The translations under genes and the position numbers were made by a program. DNA of 64,000 nt from Syngnathus acus (taxonomy: Eukaryota; Chordata; Actinopteri; Syngnathiformes; Syngnathidae): positions 992,001 to 1,056,000 of the forward strand of contig NC_051105.1 of the NCBI RefSeq assembly GCF_901709675.1, in the 5' to 3' direction. This document shows positions 59,001-64,000 of this stretch, piece by piece. Every line of letters begins with the position of its first letter. Position 1 is the first letter of the stretch. The notes under the pieces are model-generated. The model saw only the letters and a program-made list of their open reading frames with translations, did not search any database and was not told the DNA's origin.

Positions 59001-62000
59001 ACCATGGCTTCAATATCTTATCTCTCATCTGAGTTTTGCATGGAGTCGGGTTCATCATTTCCTTGGGAGTACAAAAAAGTGACAGCAATTTGTAACGGGC
59101 AGAAAAACAAGCCAAGAGGCGTCAGGTTGCAGGCTTTGCAGGGTTTGCAGGGCTTGCCTTTCAGCAGACACTGAAGAATGTGGAGACAAAGACATATGAG
59201 CCACACCAGTGGAGCGTGGAATCAACAATGACCTTCCGGGAGCACAAACTGGCTGCCGTGTGAAGCTTGACATGGGCTAGGCCTCTGATGTCCATCACTT
59301 TGCAGAGGAACACAAAAAGAACCTCTCAAAATCATCCCAAGAATGGAATAGCCGTTTCCCGTATTTTTCGGTTTTACCGTACTTTATCTTTGCTTATCCG
59401 AGCCTGAATTCCAGTGTTGAAACGTGCTCTCGTTCCAAACGAGTCTGCTATTTAGTACTTTGTGCATACTGTGCACGCAGCTTCAAAGTGCATTTTATAT
59501 TGGCAAAGTTGTAAAGTTTTATGGCTTCATTTGTCAGGTACGAGCAACTCCAGTGGTGACCCAAACGAGACTATTGTTGGTGAGTAGTTGGCGTGCTTGC
59601 GCAAACAGCGGGACTTCATTTTAAGGAGCACTTAAACGAGACTTCTGAGAGCCAAATCATTGTTGTCTTTTTAAATTTTTTTTTTTTTTTGGAGCTACGG
59701 GTTGCTGTGTCGTCAGGGCGGCAGGTTTACACTCGGCAGGAGGATGTTACCGTAAGCTGAATAATTAACGAAAACAAGCCGACAAACATCAAATATTCAA
59801 ACGCCGATGTTTATATGCCGACGATTAAGACGGCAAGAGAAGCACTTACTCGCGCTTGTCAGCCAAATGCATCTTTCGCCGCCGACCTACCTGGAATTTC
59901 ACAAAACCCTTTTCGGCATTGGGCTGATGAATTATTAAGCCGAGTAAATTAATCATGAAAGCCCAACAAGCAGTCAGACGAGGCATCCGCTTTTGACCTC
60001 TGCTGCAATGCAATACTTTTCCCTAATAACACGGCAACACATTTTATAGATCGTCACCATCCAATGATACGACCGAAAAGTAATTTTTTTTTTTTTAAAG
60101 TAACGTTTTTTTGGAGGAGGGGGTGTATTCACAGACAAGTGCAACTGTACGTGACTGCGCTGTTGTGGGTGTGAACACAGCCGACTAGCTTCCCTCAGCC
60201 TCTTCAAATTCAGTTCAAGAGAGACATACACTATCCTTGGCATTGCAAAAGCAAAAATAGACTAGCTGGAGTCAACGATCGAAGCGTCCAAAGTCGGCGA
60301 GACCACCACAGGTGGATGAAGTAAAGTTGGCCAATGCCATCACAATGGAGACCGCCTTCATTGTGAGACATCATTATCATGGTGTCACACAAATGAATAT
60401 TTTCCCATATCCTGCATATGCTGAAGCTCTCTGCAAGACCATTGAAATTGAATTCCCAAAACATTCCATCTTTGCATACTATGTATTAGCGACATGCATA
60501 CGTGACCCAACTGTTCTTCCAAAGCAACAACTTTGATATTTGCGCTCGTGCTGTTGGCCACACTCATTAGCATTGATCGTAGCAGCAGAAGGCAGCTGTT
60601 TTGCGAGACGGCTCTAATGAATCCAAGCGCTAAATGACCAGCGCCGTGCGTGCAGCGGTCCACACTTAATGGCCGGCCGGCTGGGCGGCCTGTGAACATA
60701 TTGGAGCATTTTGCTGCAAGAGAGTCAGACAGCATCTCCAGAGTTGCATCCAAAAGGAGAGCACAATCCAGGATAATTGGAATTGGAATGCCGACACTTC
60801 AAAAAGCACTCCTCGCCCCTTTGCCCTTGCTCCGAGAAAGAGTTGGACCAAAGTTGTGTTCAACGAGAGCTACTCAACATAGCTAGCTTACATTGCTAAA
60901 TAGAACCGAGCTCATGTAGCTTTTGGCTTTAACATGATTGTGCTTTATTGGTCTGCGGCCAATCTCCGCCTCGCTGCCAGGTTCCGAATATTTGCAGTAA
61001 ATCATAACTAGGATAAAAACAGTACCGGCCCAATACCTGGGAGCGGTACTTGCTCATCGCTAATTGCCAGCTTTGGTGGCATCTTGTGATAAATTAGGAC
61101 CATGCAAAATGAGACCAAATGCATGCCAACAAAAGATACATTGACGGTGAATAACAGGTTGAATCGATGAACCGCAAAAAAAAGGAGGTTGGCTGTAATT
61201 GATTGCGTAATTTCACACTTGACAGGTGGCCACGCACTCCGGACACCCAACTAGTTGTGTACAAGCCATTAAAAAAGACATTGGCCGGAATATGTCCACT
61301 TTAAGACGCGCACCAAGCAAACGCCATCACAAAGTGCACGCGCGACGGCCCTTTTAATGTCGTGCTGACTTTTGAGGGGGCGTTGCGACAAGCATTTCCA
61401 CAAAATCTCAATGCACAAGTGCAGAACAAAATGTGCCAAGTGCAATTTGGACACTTTGTTTGAATGAAGCCTTCAAGATTGCAAAACAAACGTTGCAGGA
61501 ATCAAACACCAATCCCATTTCAAGCTCCCTTCATCTCATTCGAGGCAAGTCTCATTCAACGCTCGCAGCCGCGTTCATCTTTTGTGTCAAAAGTCTTTTT
61601 ATCCAGATAGCCGAGACGTCTCAATGAGCCGTGTCAATGAGCCGTGTCTAAACTTGAACAGGAAGTCGGCCATCTTGGTTTGAAGTGGCCATTTTGGGCA
61701 AATTCCTGGACCCCAAAGTCCAGCATAGGAATTTGCCCAAATGAGCCCCAATCAAAAAGGTGAAAAGTTCAAAGTGCTTGAGTTTTTTAGCAATGAAAGT
61801 GCCGGTTGGTCTTTTATACAAATGTAATTCACAGCACCATGGATTGATTTTTTTTTTTTTTTGCGGGGGGGGGGTTCCAAACGAATTCTTGTAATTTCCT
61901 AATGCGAAGGAGCGAGCGTGTGCGCGCATTGTTACCCCCCCCGCGTACGCACGCACTCAAGCCTCCGTCCGCAAGGCGTGTCGGATAAAAGCTTTTGTCT

Positions 62001-63434
62001 AAATGCACACGCGTGTGAAAGGAAGTGAGGAGGGTGGCGAGCGTGCATTTGGGCAGGATGTGCACCATTATCGACAGTCATTACCGACAAATCGTTACCG
62101 CTGATCACAATCAGCACAAGAAAAAAAACAAAAAAAAAACAAGAAGATGAACAAAAACGAGTGCGGTGATGAGGACGAGCCGTGTAAGGATGGAAACTTT
62201 TTCTGCTCATTTTGCTCAGCTCTTGGCCAAATGGACACATGAGCTATTTGATCTGGCAACAGTCTGACTTTCCAGATCCAATTACAAGCTTTTGCAGAAG
62301 ATGTGCACTGGGATAACAATCATGCCACGGGGGAGAAGGAAATGCTCGCAAGTCATCCAGTCCTATTGACGTGCGCCACTTATGAGCTCTAATATCAATA
62401 GTGGCGTGGCGTGTAATTGGCTTGGGGCTATTTTAAGGCTTCGGACAGACTCGGAGCGACGGGCAGCAGGGGAAATATACGAGCGGCCGGCTGTGGGCTG
62501 CAAATTATTACTGTCTGAGCACAGCGCAGTGGAATCGTGCTACACTAACAATGCTCACGGGTCAATGTGACCCACTGTTAATTTGTTTCTTTACTACAGA
62601 AATAAAATGCTCTTGGGCCAATGCGACCTGCGACGAATTTGTTACTTAAATACACGCAAAGTACTCAGGGGTGAATGTGACCCAGTTCATTTGTTTCTTT
62701 TATACAGTAAACAGGCTTATGGGTTAATGTGACCCACTGTCATTTCTTTTTATAGGCTACGGCTAAAAAAATGCTTATGGGTCAATGTGACCGAGCTGAT
62801 TAGTTTATTTTGCATAACCAAAATGTTCAATCTGATCTGCTGCTAATTGTTGCCATGAAAAATGCTCATTTGACCCCACCCTCTATTTGTGAGCAAAAAT
62901 TCGCATGGGTCGGCTTTTAGCATTTATTTTCCATCCAACAAACATACGCCGGGCTGGTGTCTGTGACTAGCTGCGTTTAAAGCCGTTCAAATGAGGTGCT
63001 ATCAAGCTCCCATCCTTCCAACGTCTCTACAAAATTTCAGAAGTCAAATCACCAAGCCATTTTGACCCACAACAAAACAGCAGGGTATAATGAAGCCTAC
63101 ATGTACAGTAGATATGCGGATACATTTGATCTTCCATTCCCAAGTAAATCGCCCAAAGTCCGGAGCATGCACGCAACGAACGCAACGCAACGCAACGCAT
63201 GCATCCATGCATCCCCGTGTCCTTCTATTTGCAACTGCACTGATGCTCACCCGAGCAGTTCCAGCCGGTGGGCGTCTGGCAGTCGCTGAGGGAAGACGGG
63301 AAGGCGCGCAATTGCTCCACGGGCCAAGTGGCGAGGAAGGAGAGGAGCGTGATCCGAAGCCAGCCTCCGCTGGCGCCGCTCCAGCGACGCGGCCGTCCGA
63401 GCTCAGCCGCCGCCGTTGCCGCGGGACGCACCAT
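14893..63434 (-). CDS. tmeff2: Tomoregulin-2 (TMEFF2): transmembrane protein with two follistatin/Kazal-like and one EGF-like domain; whole coding span, ten exons
   Basis: Ten exons with agreeing phases and GT-AG introns sum to 1110 nt (369 residues plus stop; human 374). TMEFF2 is a type I membrane protein, mainly of brain, whose ectodomain is shed; it binds growth-factor ligands such as PDGF-AA and modulates TGF-beta-family signalling. Visible parts: signal peptide (about 1-44), mature start FPSSLSDCQTPTGWNCS with an N-C-S glycosylation site (59-61), Kazal module 1 (about 93-139), Ser/Gly/acidic linker (142-165), Kazal module 2 (about 166-231), EGF module (C260, C268, C273, C284, C286, C295), transmembrane helix (about 312-336) and basic tail RKCPRSNRINRQKQ ending STRLI. 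The tail separates it from TMEFF1. The ATG is supported by an in-frame TGA at 63446-63444. Teleost a or b copy is not decided. Confidence 0.97.
14990..15457 (-). other. tmeff2: tmeff2 intron 9 (468 bp)
   Basis: GT-AG intron with nothing further that I can recognise. Confidence 0.9.
15458..15616 (-). CDS. tmeff2: tmeff2 exon 9: end of EGF-like domain and transmembrane helix
   Basis: 159 nt, phase 2 to 2. Encodes CHSGFSGPQCDTKEYNVLYV, a juxtamembrane stretch and the helix with LIASIIGALQVVIICVVVLC, ending CIT. Acceptor TGCTTGCAG, donor CAG|GTGAGC. The conserved ...LYVVPG...YVLIA...ICVVVLCITR pattern is TMEFF2-specific. Confidence 0.97.
17097..17120. repeat. Poly(C), 24 bases (poly(G) on the sense strand of tmeff2)
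   Basis: Twenty-four uninterrupted C on the plus strand. Such homopolymers slip easily and are prone to sequencing-length error. Confidence 0.98.
18054..18077. repeat. (GT)n / CA repeat abutting the exon 8 donor
   Basis: On the tmeff2 sense strand this reads (CA)n, starting 6 nt into intron 8. Confidence 0.97.
18084..18192 (-). CDS. tmeff2: tmeff2 exon 8: first part of the EGF-like domain
   Basis: 109 nt, phase 1 to 2. Encodes NGQADGLYTPCPDLYKNYCV, then HGDCQFPSIPAQPSC, with four of the six EGF cysteines. The donor AG|GTGCAT is weak and followed at once by a CA repeat. Confidence 0.95.
18193..18274 (-). other. tmeff2: tmeff2 intron 7 (82 bp)
   Basis: Very short GT-AG intron between exons 7 and 8, near the lower size seen in compact fish genomes. 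Confidence 0.92.
18275..18322 (-). CDS. tmeff2: tmeff2 exon 7: 48-nt linker exon
   Basis: 48 nt, phase 1 to 1, acceptor TTTCTTCAG, donor CCG|GTAAGT. Encodes GNKGGDRHFAPTDIT between split D233 and split G249, matching in place the less conserved human linker before the EGF module. Symmetric phase makes it a possible cassette exon. The following intron is only 82 bp. Confidence 0.9.
18323..19950 (-). other. tmeff2: tmeff2 intron 6 (1628 bp)
   Basis: GT-AG intron. Several frames on both strands cross it, none with recognisable domains; no repeat stands out. Confidence 0.88.
19951..20099 (-). CDS. tmeff2: tmeff2 exon 6: Kazal domain 2
   Basis: 149 nt, phase 2 to 1. Encodes CVCNIDCSHISFNPVCASDG, then RSYDNPCQVKEASCQ and HLGHCQ, the second Kazal domain. 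The acceptor has no normal polypyrimidine tract: a UG repeat lies directly before CGCAG. The donor is AAG|GTCAGA. Confidence 0.96.
20105..20131. repeat. (AC)n / UG repeat abutting the exon 6 acceptor
   Basis: On the tmeff2 sense strand the last bases of intron 5 read (GT)n then CGCAG, so the repeat replaces the polypyrimidine tract. Confidence 0.97.
20698..20720. repeat. AT-rich perfect inverted repeat, 10-bp arms, 3-nt spacer
   Basis: AATAATATTA, then TAA, then TAATATTATT. It lies in a roughly 120-bp AT-rich segment and may be no more than low complexity. Confidence 0.8.
21493..21530. repeat. (CAGG)n tetranucleotide repeat
   Basis: About nine CAGG/GGCA units with one ATT interruption. Confidence 0.95.
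22371..22457. repeat. (CA)n microsatellite, about 87 bp
   Basis: Nearly pure CA with two single-base interruptions, in tmeff2 intron 5. Frames across it are artefacts. Confidence 0.98.
23338..23369. repeat. (GGCA)8 tetranucleotide repeat
   Basis: Eight pure GGCA units in tmeff2 intron 5. Confidence 0.97.
24349..24368. repeat. (GCA)n trinucleotide repeat
   Basis: Six to seven GCA units just after a T-rich tract; intronic, so not a polyglutamine codon run. Confidence 0.95.
25874..25970 (-). CDS. tmeff2: tmeff2 exon 5: linker and start of follistatin module 2
   Basis: 97 nt, phase 1 to 2. Encodes GEGSAEAGQKETSTCDICQF and then GAECDVDAEDV, with W183 split over the next junction. Acceptor TCTTTCAG, donor TTTG|GTAAGA. 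Confidence 0.96.
26631..26649. repeat. (GCC)n trinucleotide repeat
   Basis: Six pure GCC units within a GC-rich stretch of intron 4. Confidence 0.93.
27612..27636. repeat. (GATA)n tetranucleotide repeat
   Basis: Six pure GATA units. Confidence 0.97.
31416..31557. repeat. Imperfect tandem duplication, about 70-bp unit x2
   Basis: Both halves read CCAGCCAG, CTTTTTCAAAAAA, TTCTGTCCTTT, poly(A), CCC and end near a TC. The second copy has lost part of the middle and gained a CAA run, so the duplication is old. Confidence 0.8.
33893..33916. repeat. (GGGC)n tetranucleotide repeat
   Basis: About six GGGC units; plus-strand G runs could form a quadruplex. Confidence 0.93.
34771..34786. repeat. (TG)8 microsatellite
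   Basis: Eight pure TG units in tmeff2 intron 4. Confidence 0.95.
36212..36336. mobile_element. Palindromic MITE-like interspersed repeat fragment
   Basis: AACACACCTGATC is followed 60-70 bases later by GAATCGGGTGTGCTG, an imperfect inverted arm, and the phrases GGCAACTGTGGTCCTCC and GCTTCTGCAGACCTTGCTAATGA split between them match a teleost repeat I recall. No coding capacity. Family assignment is from memory only. Confidence 0.5.
37378..37404 (-). CDS. tmeff2: tmeff2 exon 4: 27-nt microexon, Ser-Gly-acidic linker
   Basis: Between acceptor CACCCCCAG and donor GTAAGA lie only 27 nt, phase 1 to 1. With the split codon it encodes DAGSGSGDD, equivalent to the AGSGSGDG segment of human TMEFF2. 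Because both ends are phase 1, it can be skipped without a frameshift. SGSG next to acidic residues resembles a glycosaminoglycan attachment site. Confidence 0.93.
37405..40711 (-). other. tmeff2: tmeff2 intron 3 (3307 bp)
   Basis: GT-AG intron. It contains only a short CAA-rich run at about 40097-40118 that I would remark on; no nested gene is seen. Confidence 0.9.
40712..40841 (-). CDS. tmeff2: tmeff2 exon 3: Kazal domain 1
   Basis: 130 nt, phase 0 to 1. Starts CNNDYAPVCGS and includes YQNECYLRRDACKQQ and LSEGACPV, the follistatin-type Kazal pattern (VCGS...Y.NEC). A strong C-rich polypyrimidine tract and CTCCAG acceptor precede it; donor GTGG|GTAAGC. Confidence 0.97.
41016..41074. repeat. 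(GGGACA)n hexanucleotide repeat
   Basis: About eight to nine pure GGGACA units. G triplets every six bases on the plus strand favour quadruplex structure. It is not the vertebrate telomere unit TTAGGG. Confidence 0.97.
46130..46178 (+). mobile_element. Short retroposon-tail fragment
   Basis: GTGACCTGTCCAGGGTGTAC followed by CCCGGCC and then AAAGTCAGC matches the conserved 3' tail of an abundant teleost non-LTR retroposon family. About 50 bp are recognisable. Confidence 0.55.
48390..48905. repeat. Degenerate satellite-like repeat of CTGGTYCTA units
   Basis: Over 500 bp the phrases CTGGTTCTA, CTGGTCCTA and TCTGGTC recur every 10-20 bases on the plus strand, with decay and an interrupting AT-rich segment near 48530-48570. 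It abuts the retroposon tail at 48936, as satellite-like stretches do beside some teleost LINE tails. Confidence 0.75.
48936..49098 (+). mobile_element. Retroposon 3'-tail fragment (teleost LINE/SINE tail type)
   Basis: The segment includes GTGTGAATGTGAGTATGAA, GGTTGGCTGGTGACCATTGC, GTCAGCTGGGATAGGCTCCA and then GTGACCCTGATGAGGACACG, the order seen in a very abundant teleost retroposon tail. No reverse transcriptase remains. The family name cannot be fixed from memory. Confidence 0.75.
51334..51366. repeat. Perfect inverted repeat, 16-bp arms, 1-nt spacer
   Basis: ATTTATTACCTGGGCC, spacer T, then GGCCCAGGTAATAAAT. Beyond it, GAGTGTTT at 51306-51313 and AAACACTC about 14 bp after the right arm form an outer inverted pair. 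Confidence 0.97.
53005..53170 (-). mobile_element. Degraded retroposon-tail fragment, opposite orientation
   Basis: ATCCAGTCACCATTTTCTAT at the left and GTGAACCTCGCATGCATGTT at about 53100 resemble, in reverse, parts of the same teleost retroposon tail as at 48936. Divergence is high. Confidence 0.4.
55222..55302. mobile_element. Retrotransposon 3'-end-like fragment
   Basis: AAGTCTGCTTTATTGTCAAT, TTCTTCACGTGCCAAGACAC and GAAATCGAAATTACGTTCCC in sequence match a teleost non-LTR element end that I recall. It lies about 550 bp from exon 2 of tmeff2. Assignment is from memory. Confidence 0.5.
55856..55965 (-). CDS. tmeff2: tmeff2 exon 2: start of follistatin module 1
   Basis: 110 nt, phase 1 to 0. 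Encodes (G)FDERDTDLFLCDTNTCKF and then AECLRIGNMVTCICDFK, matching the conserved segment before the first Kazal domain. Acceptor TTCCCAG, donor AAG|GTAAGA. Confidence 0.96.
58074..58145. repeat. Possible interspersed repeat fragment
   Basis: AACAGCAGTGGCCTCAGCAT and GACTCCTGTGGAACTCCGTA in a row resemble a phrase that recurs in teleost genomes. Too short and diverged to name. Confidence 0.3.
62560..62572. promoter_or_regulatory. ERE-like palindrome, copy 1 (perfect)
   Basis: GGTCAATGTGACC fits the estrogen response element consensus exactly. It lies in tmeff2 intron 1, about 0.86 kb inside the gene from the ATG. Receptor binding is inferred. Confidence 0.4.
62780..62792. promoter_or_regulatory. 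ERE-like palindrome, copy 5 (perfect)
   Basis: A second exact GGTCAATGTGACC, 220 bp from copy 1 and about 0.64 kb from the tmeff2 ATG. Confidence 0.4.
63251..63434 (-). CDS. tmeff2: tmeff2 exon 1: signal peptide and N-terminus
   Basis: 61 codons plus one base, ending AACTGCTCGG before donor GTGAGC (phase 1). Residues 25-37 (WLRITLLSFLATW) are the hydrophobic core of the signal peptide; cleavage near A44 is likely. The Arg-rich, Ala-rich leader before it is GC-driven and long for a signal peptide. Confidence 0.95.
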
Positions 63435-63941
63435 CGTCGCCGCTCACTGGCCGCTGTCGCTGCCGCCCCGGCGGCGGCGGCGGCACCACCGAGAGACGCG
63501 CGCCGACGACAGCGACTCCGATCCCGGCTGCTTCCGCGGGGCGCTCACACGCCAACTGCGGAGCATTTTCCAAACGACGCCGCCGCGCGCCCCATGTAAC
63601 AGACCCCTTGTTTTCCCTTGCCCAGAGACCAATCACCTGCCAACCGGGGAAGGGACCTGTTTAGGGTTCGGTTCAGGGCGGAAAAGTTATCCGAGGAAGG
63701 ATGATGCTCGCGGGGAAGGAAGGAGGGCAGGGAAGAGATGCGATGGGTGGATGGGGGGGAAGAGTGATTCCACACAAAAAAAGAGGCGACACGATTGTAG
63801 AAGTGATGTGGATGTGGAGGAGAGAATCCAATGCACTGAGATCGTAAGAACAATAAAATCCACGGGTGGAAGAAGAACGCTGCTGTCCTGCGTGGATGCT
63901 GGCTGCACGCGTTCTGAGTTTGGCGGACGACTCGATGATGC
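63435..63941 (-). promoter_or_regulatory. tmeff2: tmeff2 5' UTR and promoter region, CpG-rich
   Basis: Upstream of the ATG lies a CpG-dense block that extends over exon 1 (about 63290-63600), with a GCC/CGG run near 63467-63486 that falls in the likely 5' UTR. An in-frame TGA at 63446-63444 closes the frame. A reverse CCAAT box (plus strand CCAAT at 63629-63633) is present and no TATA box is clear. The start of transcription is not placed. Confidence 0.55.
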
Positions 63942-63944
63942 GCT

Positions 63945-63985
<41 letters not shown>

Positions 63986-64000
63986 CTCTCTCGCTCTCTC
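63942..64000. repeat. (CT)n microsatellite at the right window edge
   Basis: Nearly pure CT with two CGCT interruptions, running off the window. On the tmeff2 sense strand it is a GA tract about 0.5 kb upstream of the ATG. Confidence 0.97.

Larger units (their letters stand above)
62550..62800. repeat. Five-copy minisatellite, about 55-bp unit, with GGTCAnnnTGACC cores
   Basis: Cores start at 62560, 62616, 62670, 62722 and 62780, spaced 56, 54, 52 and 58 bp. Each unit reads roughly AATGCTTATGGGTCAATGTG, ACCC, then a T-rich stretch (TTTGTTTCTTT). Copies 1 and 5 have perfect palindromic cores, copies 3 and 4 one change each, copy 2 two. A sixth half-copy is near 62858-62877. Confidence 0.9.
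55966..63250 (-). other. tmeff2: tmeff2 intron 1 (7285 bp)
   Basis: GT-AG intron. It holds a possible repeat fragment (58074-58145) and the roughly 55-bp minisatellite with ERE-like cores (62550-62800). Frames inside have no recognisable domains. Confidence 0.9.

Noticed and set aside
62550-62800. Reading the regular 55-bp repeat as a CRISPR-like array
   Set aside because: The genome is vertebrate, the units diverge throughout, and the 'spacers' are copies of one another, so it is a minisatellite.

Overview
The window is vertebrate nuclear DNA, almost certainly from a ray-finned fish with a fairly compact genome. The evidence is split genes with GT-AG introns, tRNA genes with internal A and B boxes, CA/TG microsatellites, and repeat fragments of kinds I know from teleosts (a 'GTGTCAAAC...GGGCCGCA' short-TIR element and a 'GTCAGCTGGGATAGGCTCCAG'-type retroposon tail). 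There are no operons, CRISPR arrays or other prokaryotic features. All five genes I can support lie on the minus strand. The order NABP1-CAVIN2-TMEFF2 resembles human chromosome 2q32 as I remember it.

Layout from left to right. (1) Bases 1-50 hold the first codons of a probable nabp1 (single-strand DNA binding protein of the SOSS complex), running off the left edge; bases 51 to about 700 are its upstream flank. (2) A tRNA-Ser(CGA) lies at 1258-1339. (3) cavin2 (SDPR), a caveola coat protein, is complete: exon 2 at 4099-4902, a 5.6-kb intron, and exon 1 at 10509-11069, predicting 454 residues. Its upstream flank has an RFX X-box-like palindrome and a GA/CT tract. (4) A tRNA-Ser(AGA) lies at 13287-13368, between the cavin2 promoter and the 3' end of tmeff2. 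(5) tmeff2 (tomoregulin-2), a transmembrane protein with two Kazal/follistatin-like modules and one EGF-like module, is complete in ten coding exons from 63434 down to 14893. The phases of all nine introns agree, and the exons sum to 1110 nt, or 369 residues plus stop. tmeff2 and its introns fill about three quarters of the window. I remember the human gene as about 245 kb, so this copy is strongly compacted.

The two large proteins both act at the plasma membrane (cavin-2 on the cytoplasmic face of caveolae, TMEFF2 as a shed ectodomain and receptor-like protein). I see no sequence reason to call them a functional unit; they are probably just conserved neighbours.

I found no convincing undescribed gene system. 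The observations most worth a second look are: a five-copy, roughly 55-bp minisatellite in tmeff2 intron 1 whose core matches the palindromic estrogen-response-element pattern GGTCAnnnTGACC; UG and CA repeats abutting weak splice sites of tmeff2 exons 6 and 8; an in-frame 27-nt exon that carries a Ser-Gly-Ser-Gly-acidic motif; a perfect 16-bp inverted repeat with a 1-nt spacer; and a Gln at the EGF position where canonical ligands have Arg. All calls rest on reading the sequence and on remembered family features; no alignment or database search was run.
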